DNA of 64,000 bases from Stutzerimonas xanthomarina DSM 18231 (GTDB lineage: Bacteria; Pseudomonadota; Gammaproteobacteria; Pseudomonadales; Pseudomonadaceae): NCBI RefSeq assembly GCF_900129835.1, contig NZ_FQXA01000001.1, forward strand, positions 620,001-684,000. Direction: 5' to 3'. Every line of letters starts with the position of its first letter. The first letter of the stretch is position 1. This document shows, in pieces, positions 9,185 through 19,940 of the stretch. The notes below the pieces were generated by a model that worked only from the letters and a program-made list of their open reading frames with translations, was not told the DNA's origin and searched no databases. A program made the position numbers and the translations under genes.

Positions 9185-10537
9185 ATGTCTCTGATGCTAC
9201 GCCGCGCCGCAGCCCTGCTACTCGGCACCCTGTACCTACCGCTGCTCCTGGCTGCCGAAGCCCAACCCACCCATGAATTCTTCCTGGATAACGGCTTAAA
9301 GGTGATCGTGCGCGAAGATCACCGTGCGCCGGTCGTGGTTTCTCAGCTCTGGTACAAGGTCGGCTCCAGCTATGAGTCGCCCGGCCAGACAGGCCTGTCC
9401 CACGCGCTCGAACACATGATGTTCAAGGGCAGCCGCAAGCTTGGCCCTGGCGAGGCTTCTCGCATTCTTCGCGAACTGGGCGCCGAGGAGAATGCGTTCA
9501 CCAGCGACGATTACACGGCTTATTACCAGGTTCTGGCGCGCGATCGCCTGGCCGTCGCCTTCGAACTGGAAGCCGATCGCCTGGCGAGCCTGAAGCTACC
9601 GCCAGAAGAATTCGAGCGCGAAATCGAAGTGATCATGGAAGAGCGTCGCCTACGCACCGATGACAAGCCCAGCGCGCTGGCCTTCGAACGCTTCAAGGCC
9701 ATGGCCTACCCCGCCAGCGGCTATCACATCCCGACCATTGGCTGGATGGCCGACCTCAAGCGGATGACCATCGAGGAGCTGCGCACCTGGTATGAGCGCT
9801 GGTACGCGCCCAACAACGCAACCCTGGTGGTGGTCGGTGATGTCACGCTGGACGAAGTCCGGACCTTGGCCGAGCGCTACTTCGGGCCGATCGAAAAGGA
9901 GGCGCTGCCGGTCGCCAAGAGACCTCTGGAGTTGGATGAGCCTGGCGAGCGCCGGTTACGCCTGCATGTGCAGACTCAGGTACCCAGCCTGATCATGGCC
10001 TTCAACACACCGAGCCTGGCCACCAGCGACAACCCGAATCAGATCCATGCACTGCGGCTGATCAGCGCGCTGCTCGACGGCGGCTATAGCGCACGTCTGT
10101 CCCAGCAGCTCGAACGCGGCGAGGAACTGGTGACCAGTGCCTCGGCCTGGTACAACGCCTACGCCCGTGGCGACACGCTATTCGTTCTAAGCGCTGCGCC
10201 AAACATGCAGAAAGGCCGAACGCTGGAAGAAGTCGAGACCGGCCTCTGGGAGCAGCTGGAACAGCTCAAGCAGAGCGCGCCGTCGGCCGAGGAGCTGGAG
10301 CGGGTCCGCGCCCAGGTCATCGCCGGACTGGTCTACGAGCGCGACTCCATCACCCAGCAAGCCACCACCATCGGCCAGCTCGAAACCGTTGGGCTCTCCT
10401 GGCGGCTGATGGACGAGGAACTCAGCGCCCTGGAGGCTGTTACCCCGGAAGAGATCCAGCAAGCCGCTCGTACCTATTTCACCCGCTCACGCCTGAGCGT
10501 TGCCCATGTGCTACCCGAGGAGTCCAGCGATGAGTGA
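9185..10537 (+). CDS. Zinc metallopeptidase of family M16 (catalytic member)
   Basis: Predicted periplasmic insulinase-family peptidase, 450 residues. An N-terminal hydrophobic segment (LLLGTLYLPLLLAAEA) looks like a signal peptide. The inverted zinc motif HALEH (His73, Glu76, His77) is complete, and the distal zinc-ligand Glu lies in IMEERRLRTD (Glu152 or 153). It resembles the PA0372-type peptidase by position and sequence as I recall them. It overlaps the next gene by eight bases, so the two are coupled. Substrate unknown; the pair architecture (active plus inactive M16 subunits) suggests a heterodimer. Confidence 0.88.
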   Translation: MSLMLRRAAALLLGTLYLPLLLAAEAQPTHEFFLDNGLKVIVREDHRAPVVVSQLWYKVGSSYESPGQTGLSHALEHMMFKGSRKLGPGEASRILRELGAEENAFTSDDYTAYYQVLARDRLAVAFELEADRLASLKLPPEEFEREIEVIMEERRLRTDDKPSALAFERFKAMAYPASGYHIPTIGWMADLKRMTIEELRTWYERWYAPNNATLVVVGDVTLDEVRTLAERYFGPIEKEALPVAKRPLELDEPGERRLRLHVQTQVPSLIMAFNTPSLATSDNPNQIHALRLISALLDGGYSARLSQQLERGEELVTSASAWYNAYARGDTLFVLSAAPNMQKGRTLEEVETGLWEQLEQLKQSAPSAEELERVRAQVIAGLVYERDSITQQATTIGQLETVGLSWRLMDEELSALEAVTPEEIQQAARTYFTRSRLSVAHVLPEESSDE

Positions 10538-12068
10538 TCGCCACCTGTTGCGTCGCGGCCTGCTCGGCCTGACGCTGGCATCCTGCCTCGCCCTGGCCGC
10601 CTGCAACGAGGGCGGCGATACCGCAGCATCCATCCCGGTGCCCACCGAGGGAACCGTCGCTACGCCAGCCGAGTCCGGACAAGCCATCGCTATTGAGGCC
10701 GAAGCTGCCAGCATGCAGCTGAACTCGTTGGCCGAGCTCGGCGATAAACCACTGGCCCGCCGTGAACTGAACATCCAGAGCTGGCAGACCGACGGCGGCG
10801 CCAAGGTGCTGTTCGTCGAGGCGCACCAGTTGCCCATGTTCGACCTGCGTCTGACCTTCGCCGCCGGCAGCAGCCACGATGACGGCGTGCCCGGCCTGGC
10901 CATGCTGACCAACGCCATGCTCAATGAAGGCGTCGAAGGCAAGGATGTCACCGCCATCGCCGAAGGCTTCGAGGGCCTTGGCGCGAATTTCGGCAACGGC
11001 TCCTACCGCGACATGGCAGTCGCCAGCCTGCGCAGCCTCAGCGAGCCGGACAAGCGCAAGCAAGCGCTACAGCTGTTCAGCCAGGTCTTGGGCCAACCGA
11101 GCTTTCCCGAAGACTCGTTGCAGCGAATCAAGAACCAGGTCCTGGCTGGCTTCGAATTCCAGAAACAGAACCCGGGCAAGCTGGCCAGCCTCGAACTCTT
11201 CGAGCAGCTGTATGGCGATCACCCCTATGCTCACTCCAGCGAAGGCACGCCCGAGTCGATCCCAGGCATCAGCGTCGCGGAACTGCGCGCGTTTCATAAA
11301 AAAGGCTACACCGCAGGCAACGCCGTGATCGCACTGGTTGGCGACCTCAGCCGCGAGGAGGCCGAAGCCATCGCCGCGCAGGCTTCCGCAGCGCTGCCGC
11401 AAGGCCCTGCCCTTCCGCCTCCGCCTTTACCCAGCGAGCCAACGGCCGGCACCCAGCACATCGAGTTTCCCTCCAACCAGACTCATCTGATGCTGGCGCA
11501 ACTCGGGATTCCGCGCGGCCATCCGGATTACGCCGCACTGTATCTGGGTAACCAGATTCTCGGCGGCGGTGGCTTCGGCACTCGCCTGATGGAGGAAATC
11601 CGCGAAAAGCGCGGCCTGACCTACGGCGTCTATTCAGGCTTCAGCCCAATGCAGGTCGCCGGCCCGTTCATGATCAGCCTGCAGACACGCGCCGAGCTGG
11701 CTGAAGGGACGCTGGAGCTGGTTCAGCGGCTGGTAGCCGACTTCCTGCAGAACGGCCCAACCGACGCTGAGCTGGAACGTAGCAAGCGCGAAGTCGCCGG
11801 CAGCTTTCCGCTGTCCACGGCCAGCAACAGTGACATCGTCGGTCAGCTGGGAAGCATCGGATTCTATGACCTGCCACTGACCTACCTTGAAGACTTCATG
11901 CAACAGGTCCAGGCGTTGTCGGTCGAAGACGTCAAGGCTGCGATGAACAAGCATTTGAGCCCGGACGGCTTCGTGATCGTCACCGCGGGCCCGCAGGTTG
12001 AGCAGAAGCCGCTGCCACCGCCCAGCACGAAGCCCCTCGAACAACCCAGCAGCGTTCCGGAGCATTGA
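10530..12068 (+). CDS. M16 family lipoprotein lacking the zinc motif (non-catalytic partner)
   Basis: A 512-residue M16-fold protein. The N-terminus MSDRHLLRRGLLGLTLASCLALAACNEGG ends in a lipobox (LAAC), so it is probably a lipoprotein. The first M16 domain has MLTNAMLNEG where the catalytic HxxEH should be, so the zinc site is gone. The C-terminal M16 domain keeps GGGFGTRLMEEIREKRGLTYGVYSG, the R/Y pair region that binds substrate in M16 peptidases. The start at 10530 lies inside the end of the catalytic partner (8-base overlap); a longer frame from 10500 is unlikely. Inference: a heterodimer, as in the mitochondrial processing peptidase. Confidence 0.87.
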   Translation: MSDRHLLRRGLLGLTLASCLALAACNEGGDTAASIPVPTEGTVATPAESGQAIAIEAEAASMQLNSLAELGDKPLARRELNIQSWQTDGGAKVLFVEAHQLPMFDLRLTFAAGSSHDDGVPGLAMLTNAMLNEGVEGKDVTAIAEGFEGLGANFGNGSYRDMAVASLRSLSEPDKRKQALQLFSQVLGQPSFPEDSLQRIKNQVLAGFEFQKQNPGKLASLELFEQLYGDHPYAHSSEGTPESIPGISVAELRAFHKKGYTAGNAVIALVGDLSREEAEAIAAQASAALPQGPALPPPPLPSEPTAGTQHIEFPSNQTHLMLAQLGIPRGHPDYAALYLGNQILGGGGFGTRLMEEIREKRGLTYGVYSGFSPMQVAGPFMISLQTRAELAEGTLELVQRLVADFLQNGPTDAELERSKREVAGSFPLSTASNSDIVGQLGSIGFYDLPLTYLEDFMQQVQALSVEDVKAAMNKHLSPDGFVIVTAGPQVEQKPLPPPSTKPLEQPSSVPEH

Positions 12069-12667
12069 TGGCCAAGCCACCCGTCCGTCCCTCCGCCCAT
12101 GGGGGCCAGGGCCAGCTGCGTATCATCGGCGGTGAGTGGCGCAGCCGACGCTTCGGTTTTCCCGACGCCGATGGCCTGCGACCGACCCCTGATCGCGTCC
12201 GCGAAACACTGTTCAACTGGCTCGCGCCGTACCTCTCTGGCGCGAGAGTGCTCGACCCCTTCACCGGAAGTGGCGCACTTTATCTTGAGGCCCTGTCGCG
12301 CGGTGCCAGCATGGCCCTCGCGCTGGATGTAAACGCCAATGCCATTGCCAATCTGCGCAAGCATCTGGACACGCTCAAGTGCGGCCAGGGCCAGTTGCTG
12401 CAAAGCGACGCCCTGCGCTATCTCGAAACCCAGAACCCAACCCCATTCGACTTGGTGTTCCTGGACCCGCCGTTCAACAAGAACCTGCTGCAGCCCACCT
12501 GCGAGCTGCTGGAAGTCCGAGGCTGGTTGGCCAAGCACGCCTGGATTTATACCGAGAGCGAAGCTGCCCCCTCCAGTCTTGGCCTACCTGGCAACTGGCG
12601 CCTGCACCGTGAAAAGCAGGCGGGCAAAGTGAACTATGCGCTGTGGGAGCGCAGCGGCGCAGACTAA
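12068..12667 (+). CDS. rsmD: 16S rRNA (guanine-966-N2)-methyltransferase RsmD
   Basis: Methylates G966 of 16S rRNA. The 199-residue protein has the family opening LRIIGGEWRSRR, the LRPTPDRVRETLFNWL segment, SAM motif I VLDPFTGSGALYLEALSRGA and the N2-guanine catalytic motif DLVFLDPPF. ATG 12068 overlaps the stop of the preceding peptidase gene (TGATG); a TTG three bases upstream is the alternative. It is the third gene of the run starting at 9185. Confidence 0.94.
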   Translation: MAKPPVRPSAHGGQGQLRIIGGEWRSRRFGFPDADGLRPTPDRVRETLFNWLAPYLSGARVLDPFTGSGALYLEALSRGASMALALDVNANAIANLRKHLDTLKCGQGQLLQSDALRYLETQNPTPFDLVFLDPPFNKNLLQPTCELLEVRGWLAKHAWIYTESEAAPSSLGLPGNWRLHREKQAGKVNYALWERSGAD

Positions 12668-12686
12668 GCCTCAGAGCAGCGCTCTT

Positions 12687-12708
12687 CTGGCCGGGCAAAG
12701 CCGGCCAG
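12687..12708. terminator. Stem-loop after rsmD
   Basis: Perfect 8-bp stem CTGGCCGG / CCGGCCAG with a 6-base loop, 19 bases after the rsmD stop and 37 before the hydrolase start. No T-tract follows, so it may act as a weak terminator or mRNA stabiliser rather than an intrinsic terminator. Confidence 0.4.
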
Positions 12709-12745
12709 CAATACGGACCCGCATTGCAATCAAGCCTGGGTGACC

Positions 12746-13765
12746 ATGCCCACCACCATTCCAGATATCAGCGCCGCACTCGAAATGGAACACCCCTTCG
12801 CCCCGGCCAGATGGCTGCCCGGCGGCCATCTGCAAACACTCTGGAACCCGTTCTGCCGCCGCGCGCCTCTCCTGCCACGCGGTCGTGAGCGGCTGTGGCT
12901 CGCTGACGGCGACTTCATCGATCTCGATTGGCACGGGCCGCATGATCCCGAGGCACCGCTCGTGCTGGTATTGCATGGCCTGACCGGCTCATCGAGCTCG
13001 CTCTATGTGCTCGGCCTGCAACAAGAACTGGCGAGTCGGAAGTGGGCGAGCGTCGCGATCAACTGGCGAGGCTGCTCTGGCGAGCCGAACCTGCTCCCCC
13101 GCGCCTATCATTCCGGTGCGAGCGATGACCTGAGCGAAGTCATAGCTCACCTACAGGCCGCACGGCCGCTGGCGCCGCTGTATGCCGTGGGTTACTCGCT
13201 TGGGGGCAATGTATTGCTCAAATACCTCGGCGAAACCGGCCAGGCAGCACCGCTGCAAAAGGCCGTGGCGGTGTCCGTGCCCTTTCGCCTGGACCAGTGC
13301 GCCGACCGTATCGGCCTGGGCTTCTCGCGGGTGTACCAGGCGCATTTCATGCGCGAGATGGTCGCCTATGTCAGGGATAAGCAGCGCCTCTTCGCAAGCA
13401 CGGGTGATGACGCGCACCTCTCGGCACTGCGGCGCCTGGGCTCGCTGGAAGGCATGCGCACCTTCTGGGACTTTGACGGCCGCTTCACCGCTCCACTGCA
13501 TGGCTATGCCGATGCAACCGATTACTACCGCCGCGCCTCAAGCCGTTACTTCCTGCCGGACATCCGCATCCCAACGCTGCTGATCCAGGCCGAAGACGAC
13601 CCCTTCGTCTTCCGCCACAGCGTGCCCGAGCCTGATGAGCTATCCGCAACCACCACCCTGGAACTGCACAGGACCGGCGGGCACGTTGGCTTCGTCGAAG
13701 GCTCGCCGCTCAAACCTCGCTATTACCTGGAACGGCGGATACCGGAGTGGTTGGCGGAGCCATAG
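12746..13765 (+). CDS. YheT-like alpha/beta hydrolase
   Basis: A 339-residue alpha/beta hydrolase of the AB-hydrolase 4 (YheT/COG0429) family. It has the typical N-terminus (FAPARWLPGGHLQTLWNPF), the oxyanion segment VLVLHGLTGSSSSLY, the nucleophile elbow GYSLGGN (Ser151), the acid region AEDDPF and the histidine in GGHVGFVEG. An in-frame GTG at 12740 would add two residues; ATG 12746 has a GGGTGA ribosome site. The in vivo substrate is unknown; relatives act on short acyl esters. It converges on the TetR gene with only 30 bases between stops. Confidence 0.88.
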   Translation: MPTTIPDISAALEMEHPFAPARWLPGGHLQTLWNPFCRRAPLLPRGRERLWLADGDFIDLDWHGPHDPEAPLVLVLHGLTGSSSSLYVLGLQQELASRKWASVAINWRGCSGEPNLLPRAYHSGASDDLSEVIAHLQAARPLAPLYAVGYSLGGNVLLKYLGETGQAAPLQKAVAVSVPFRLDQCADRIGLGFSRVYQAHFMREMVAYVRDKQRLFASTGDDAHLSALRRLGSLEGMRTFWDFDGRFTAPLHGYADATDYYRRASSRYFLPDIRIPTLLIQAEDDPFVFRHSVPEPDELSATTTLELHRTGGHVGFVEGSPLKPRYYLERRIPEWLAEP

Positions 13766-13795
13766 CAGTCAAGCCCGGTCTCGTTGGCTGACACC

Positions 13796-14455
13796 TCACC
13801 CGTTGATTAGCGGCGCGTGCAATTGCGCCAACAAGCTTGAAACGCCGGGACGTGCAGCGTCCGTCACGAACCCTTCCTCGAGCGTCAGCAGCTGAAAGAT
13901 TCCTCGACGCAGCATGTTCCTATCCATGCGCTTGTCCTCGGAACCGTCTACGGTGCAGAGAAAGGGCACCCATGACGTCATGATGATCCAGGCATTGACC
14001 GCCAGCGCCTCGACCTGAGGAGGCGTCATCTGGAGAATTCCGGCATCGACAAAACCCTGATAGATCTTCTGGGCGCTCAGCAAGTGGCGCCTGGCAAACC
14101 ACCGATAGCGCTCGGCAAGTTGGTCGTCGCCGCTCAACAGATGCTCAAGATCACGGTGCACGAAACGGTAATCCCACATTGCCGAGAGCAGCGCTTCGAG
14201 GTATCCGGTCTTGTCGTCGATGGTCAGCGCTCGGCCTTCCGGCAGCTGTAGAAACCCATCGACATTGCGCTCATAGCGATCAAACAGCTCAGCGATGATC
14301 GCCTGCTTGTTGCGGAAGTGGTAATAGAGGTTGCCCGGCGAAATTTCCAAGTGCGCAGCGATGTGATTCGTGGTCACGCTGCGTTCGCCCTGTGCATTAA
14401 ACAGCTCTAGGCTGGCAAGCAGGATACGTTCGCGGGTGCTTGGTTTTGGGGACAT
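13796..14455 (-). CDS. laoR: TetR family repressor, LaoR-like
   Basis: A 219-residue TetR regulator with an N-terminal helix-turn-helix at about residues 24-46 (TTNHIAAHLEISPGNLYYHFRNKQAIIAELF). It is divergent from the aldehyde dehydrogenase gene, and the block matches the P. aeruginosa PA0367-PA0364 order, published as LaoR/LaoC/LaoB/LaoA for oxidation of long-chain alcohols from alkyl-sulfate degradation. I infer it represses the divergent operon through the palindrome at 14535-14550. ATG 14455 (MSPKPSTRERIL) is preferred over the ATG at 14521, which would leave almost no divergent promoter region. Confidence 0.8.
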   Translation of the reverse strand: MSPKPSTRERILLASLELFNAQGERSVTTNHIAAHLEISPGNLYYHFRNKQAIIAELFDRYERNVDGFLQLPEGRALTIDDKTGYLEALLSAMWDYRFVHRDLEHLLSGDDQLAERYRWFARRHLLSAQKIYQGFVDAGILQMTPPQVEALAVNAWIIMTSWVPFLCTVDGSEDKRMDRNMLRRGIFQLLTLEEGFVTDAARPGVSSLLAQLHAPLING

Positions 14456-14525
14456 CGCGTAAAGCCACTTCGTCGTTCTTGGCCGGAGCGCAAAGGTAAC
14501 CCGGTTGCGGTGGATGCGCACAGGT

Positions 14526-14554
14526 TTGACAGTTTAGAGTTTTTACTCTAGAAA
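14526..14554 (+). promoter_or_regulatory. Promoter of laoC with embedded TetR-type operator
   Basis: A perfect -35 TTGACA (14526-14531) is followed after 17 bases by TAGAAA (14549-14554). The perfect inverted repeat TAGAGT-TTTT-ACTCTA (14535-14550) fills the spacer and runs into the -10 box. A repressor bound there would block RNA polymerase. The ribosome site GGAG lies at 14576-14579. Confidence 0.65.
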
Positions 14555-14587
14555 TCCTCATTCTGTCGCCCTTCCGGAGCATCGTTC

Positions 14588-16018
14588 ATGCTTGCCGACG
14601 CTATGTATTCGCATCCCACCCATCTCGAAACCGAGCGTTTGCAGGCGTTATTCGAGCGTCAGCGCAGTGCATTTCAGGCCTACCCCAGCCCTACTGCAGC
14701 GGATCGCCTGCAGTGGCTGGAGGCGCTGCATGACTTGCTCGCCAGTCATCAGCAGCCGGTGATCGATGCCATCAGTGAGGACTTCGGTAACCGCTCGGCA
14801 GACGAGACGCGGCTCGCCGAGATCATGCCCAGCCTGGATGGCATTCGCCACGCCAAACGCCACCTGCCGCGCTGGATGAAGCCTTCTCGACGTCGTGTAG
14901 GACTGGCTTTTCAGCCCGCCAGCGCCCGCGTCGTCTACCAGCCACTCGGGGTGGTCGGCATCATCGTGCCGTGGAATTACCCGTTGTACCTGGCTATCGG
15001 CCCGCTGATCGGCGCGCTGGCTGCCGGCAACCGGGTGATGCTGAAGATGAGCGAGTCGACACCGGCCACCGGTCAACTACTCAAGGACTTGCTCGCGCAG
15101 ATCTTTCCTGAGGACCAGGTCGCGGTTGTTCTTGGCGAGGCAGATGTGGGTATCGCCTTTTCAAAGCTGCCTTTTGACCACCTGTTGTTCACCGGCAGCA
15201 CCAGCGTTGGCCGGCACGTGATGCGTGCGGCCGCGGAAAACCTGACGCCAGTGACGCTCGAACTGGGCGGTAAGTCGCCCGCGATCGTCTCGACTGACGT
15301 GCCGCTCGCCGACGCGGCCGAGCGCATCGCCTTTGGCAAGACGCTCAATGCCGGGCAAACCTGTGTCGCGCCGGATTACGTGCTGGTACCCCGGCCGCGC
15401 ATCGAAGAATTCGTCGAGGCCTATCGAAAGGTGGTTCGGCGCTTTTATCCACAGCTGGCAGGCAATCCCGACTACACCTCGATCATCAACCGGCGCCAGC
15501 ATGCCCGACTGCAGGGCTATCTGGACGACGCCCAGGCCAAGGGTGCGCGCCTGCTGCCGCTGTTCGAGCAGGGGCAGGACCGGCGCATGCCGCACTGCCT
15601 GCTGCTCGACGTCACCGACGAGATGCAAGTCATGCAGGACGAGATCTTTGGCCCGCTGCTGCCGGTGGTGCCTTACGACGAGATCGGTCAGGCCCTCGCC
15701 TATGTCAACGCACGCCCCCGGCCGCTGGCGCTGTATTACTTCGGCTACGACCGAGCCGAGCAGCGCCATGTGCTGCGTCACACCCATTCCGGTGGGGTCT
15801 GCCTCAACGACACGCTGCTGCATGTCGCCCAGGATGATCTGCCGTTTGGGGGCGTTGGTCCGTCGGGAATGGGCCACTACCACGGGCACGATGGATTCCT
15901 CACCTTCAGCAAGGCCAAAGGCGTCTTTATCAAGCAACGTTTCAATGCCGCGCGAATGATCTATCCCCCTTACGGCAAGGCGCTGCAGAAGCTGGTCTAC
16001 AAGCTCTTCGTGCGCTGA
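14588..16018 (+). CDS. laoC: Aldehyde dehydrogenase, LaoC-like (coniferyl aldehyde dehydrogenase type)
   Basis: NAD(P)-dependent aldehyde dehydrogenase, 476 residues. The active site is complete: the FTGS NAD-binding turn, the general base in LELGGKSPA (Glu225), and the nucleophile in NAGQTCVAPDYV (Cys259). The C-terminus has a hydrophobic and basic end (YPPYGKALQKLVYKLFVR), as in membrane-associated class 3-type fatty aldehyde dehydrogenases. Automated pipelines often call this family coniferyl aldehyde dehydrogenase. The neighbours (TetR repressor, Tat lipoprotein, GMC alcohol dehydrogenase) point instead to oxidation of long-chain aldehydes made by the downstream alcohol dehydrogenase. GGAG eight bases before ATG 14588 supports the start. 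Confidence 0.85.
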   Translation: MLADAMYSHPTHLETERLQALFERQRSAFQAYPSPTAADRLQWLEALHDLLASHQQPVIDAISEDFGNRSADETRLAEIMPSLDGIRHAKRHLPRWMKPSRRRVGLAFQPASARVVYQPLGVVGIIVPWNYPLYLAIGPLIGALAAGNRVMLKMSESTPATGQLLKDLLAQIFPEDQVAVVLGEADVGIAFSKLPFDHLLFTGSTSVGRHVMRAAAENLTPVTLELGGKSPAIVSTDVPLADAAERIAFGKTLNAGQTCVAPDYVLVPRPRIEEFVEAYRKVVRRFYPQLAGNPDYTSIINRRQHARLQGYLDDAQAKGARLLPLFEQGQDRRMPHCLLLDVTDEMQVMQDEIFGPLLPVVPYDEIGQALAYVNARPRPLALYYFGYDRAEQRHVLRHTHSGGVCLNDTLLHVAQDDLPFGGVGPSGMGHYHGHDGFLTFSKAKGVFIKQRFNAARMIYPPYGKALQKLVYKLFVR

Positions 16019-16042
16019 AAAGCGCAGCCGGTGACAACAACA

Positions 16043-16579
16043 ATGATCAATACCGAGCGACCATTTTCCCGCCGCAGCCTCCTCAGGGTCAGCCTGTTTG
16101 GCAGCGCGGCGCTCGCGGGCGCTGGCCTGATTGGCAGTTTGTCCGGTTGCAGTGCCGAGCATTCTGCTGCTGGCTTCGTACAGTTGCGCGAAAGCGATCT
16201 GCCGGTGCTGCGTCGCCTGACGCCAATCATCCTGAAAGGCGCCGTCCCGGCATCGAGCATGCCCAGCGCCGTGCAGGGCACTCTGACGAGCCTTGACGAG
16301 GGGCTCGCCCACTTGACACCCGCCGTATCAAAACAAGTTTCGCAGCTGTTCGATCTACTGAGCCTGCCGCTCACCCGCGGCCCGCTGACCGGTGTCTGGG
16401 GCGCCTGGGAGCAGGCGCACGACGGCGAGATTCAGGCGTTTCTGCAGCGCTGGGAAAACAGCCCGATTGCATTATTGCGGCAGGGTCATGCCTCGCTTCA
16501 GCAGATGATTCTGATGGCGTGGTATGGCCGACCGGAATCCTGGCGCCACTGCGGGTATCCCGGGCCGCCGGTCATCTAG
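16043..16579 (+). CDS. laoB: LaoB-like twin-arginine secreted lipoprotein
   Basis: A 178-residue protein with a clear twin-arginine signal (FSRRSLLRVSLFGSAALAGAGLIGSLSGC) that ends in a lipobox cysteine, so it is probably a Tat-exported lipoprotein. The rest is helical with a tryptophan-rich end (LTGVWGAWEQAH, MAWYGRPESWRHCGYPGPPVI). This kind of small Tat protein usually sits beside GMC dehydrogenases and resembles the small subunits of membrane-bound dehydrogenases. An in-frame GTG at 16031 would add four residues. LaoB function is not known to me; a role as accessory or anchoring subunit of the dehydrogenase is inferred. Confidence 0.7.
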   Translation: MINTERPFSRRSLLRVSLFGSAALAGAGLIGSLSGCSAEHSAAGFVQLRESDLPVLRRLTPIILKGAVPASSMPSAVQGTLTSLDEGLAHLTPAVSKQVSQLFDLLSLPLTRGPLTGVWGAWEQAHDGEIQAFLQRWENSPIALLRQGHASLQQMILMAWYGRPESWRHCGYPGPPVI

Positions 16580-16620
16580 CGATGAACACGAAGACCGCTC
16601 GCCCGACCTGAGGAACCGAA

Positions 16621-18790
<2,170 letters not shown>

Positions 18791-18797
18791 AGCACCC

Positions 18798-18818
18798 AGC
18801 CTTTGCCCGGCAAAGGCT
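18798..18818. terminator. Stem-loop between coaD and fdx
   Basis: Perfect 9-bp stem AGCCTTTGC / GCAAAGGCT with a 3-base loop, eight bases after the coaD stop and 110 bases before fdx. There is no T-tract, so it could be a terminator, an attenuator or an RNA end stabiliser. Confidence 0.5.
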
Positions 18819-18835
18819 TACCGACAGAAGGGTGA

Positions 18836-19180
<345 letters not shown>

Positions 19181-19474
19181 TAGTCCTTCCGACCTCGCTG
19201 CGAGGATGAGGTCACCCCTACCGAGTACAGACTACCATCCATCCTCCACGCTGCAGCAAAGCGTTCGCCCCGCCGTGCGTAAGGGTTCAGGTCGACCGTA
19301 GCTGCTACTTCATGGGTGCAAACCCGACCTGTCATCGCATCGCGAACCTTGCGGTTGCACGCGCACGGTAGAAATGCAACAGCCGAAAACGACACGACCC
19401 CGCACGCGATGAAGCGGCGAGGCCGTGAAGGCAGATCGTACGGTTCGCCGATCCGATGGCGCGGAACCGAATTA

Positions 19475-19816
19475 TCAGTCTTGGCGGTTGTAACCCACGC
19501 GGGTGCAGCCCAGGCAACGAGCGAACGCAGCAGCGCCGGGTTCGACCACCAGCGCCTTACCCGTTACCCCGATCCCTCCGCCCATGGCGGTGAACGGCAG
19601 GCTGACGACGAACAGACCGGCACCGATGGCAGTCGCGGCAATCAGCAGCGGACGCGCGATTAGCAGGTCGCCAACAATGGCAAAGGCTTTGGGGGCTTCT
19701 ACGGTGTACATCGGATCGCCGCTGGCGTTCTGCTGTACCGATTGCGCCTGCGCGGGCATCGTCAGCAGGCCTGTGCTCAGGGCCAAGACAACAGCAGTGG
19801 AGCGAAACAGATTCAT
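19475..19816 (-). CDS. Small secreted or membrane protein of unknown function
   Basis: A 113-residue product with a good signal peptide ([25 protein letters not shown]) and one central hydrophobic, glycine-rich segment ([27 protein letters not shown], about 57-83), then a short tail with two cysteines ([11 protein letters not shown]). Related pseudomonad proteins are often mislabelled multidrug transporter, but it is too small for that. GAAGGA lies upstream of the ATG, and a palindrome lies over the presumed promoter at 19857-19871. No function can be assigned. Confidence 0.75.
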   Translation of the reverse strand: MNLFRSTAVVLALSTGLLTMPAQAQSVQQNASGDPMYTVEAPKAFAIVGDLLIARPLLIAATAIGAGLFVVSLPFTAMGGGIGVTGKALVVEPGAAAFARCLGCTRVGYNRQD

Positions 19817-19856
19817 GGTGTGGTCCTTCAGCTGGGCGAAACGAGGCAGATAATTG

Positions 19857-19871
19857 TAGTGAGCGTCACTA
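19857..19871. promoter_or_regulatory. Palindrome TAGTGACGCTCACTA upstream of the 113-residue protein gene
   Basis: A perfect 6-3-6 inverted repeat, read on the minus strand, with 40 bases between it and the ATG at 19816. It overlaps two -10-like hexamers on the minus strand (TATAGT, complement of 19868-19873, and TACAAT, complement of 19853-19858). Its 11-base core is identical to the palindrome at 24154-24168. Confidence 0.45.
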
Positions 19872-19940
19872 TAGCAGTGGCCGCCGGTTGTTGATCGTGA
19901 ACACCGTCAATGCCTGCGCAGCGCATGGCAGATCGGTTTT

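Noticed and set aside
14521..14521. Longer start of the TetR gene at 14521
   Set aside because: It would place the coding region over the promoter and operator of laoC, and the added residues are not TetR-like.
19181..19474. Possible gene or small RNA between fdx and the 113-residue protein gene
   Set aside because: No ribosome site with a credible frame, no terminator-like hairpin with a T-tract, and no tRNA-like fold was seen in these 294 bases.
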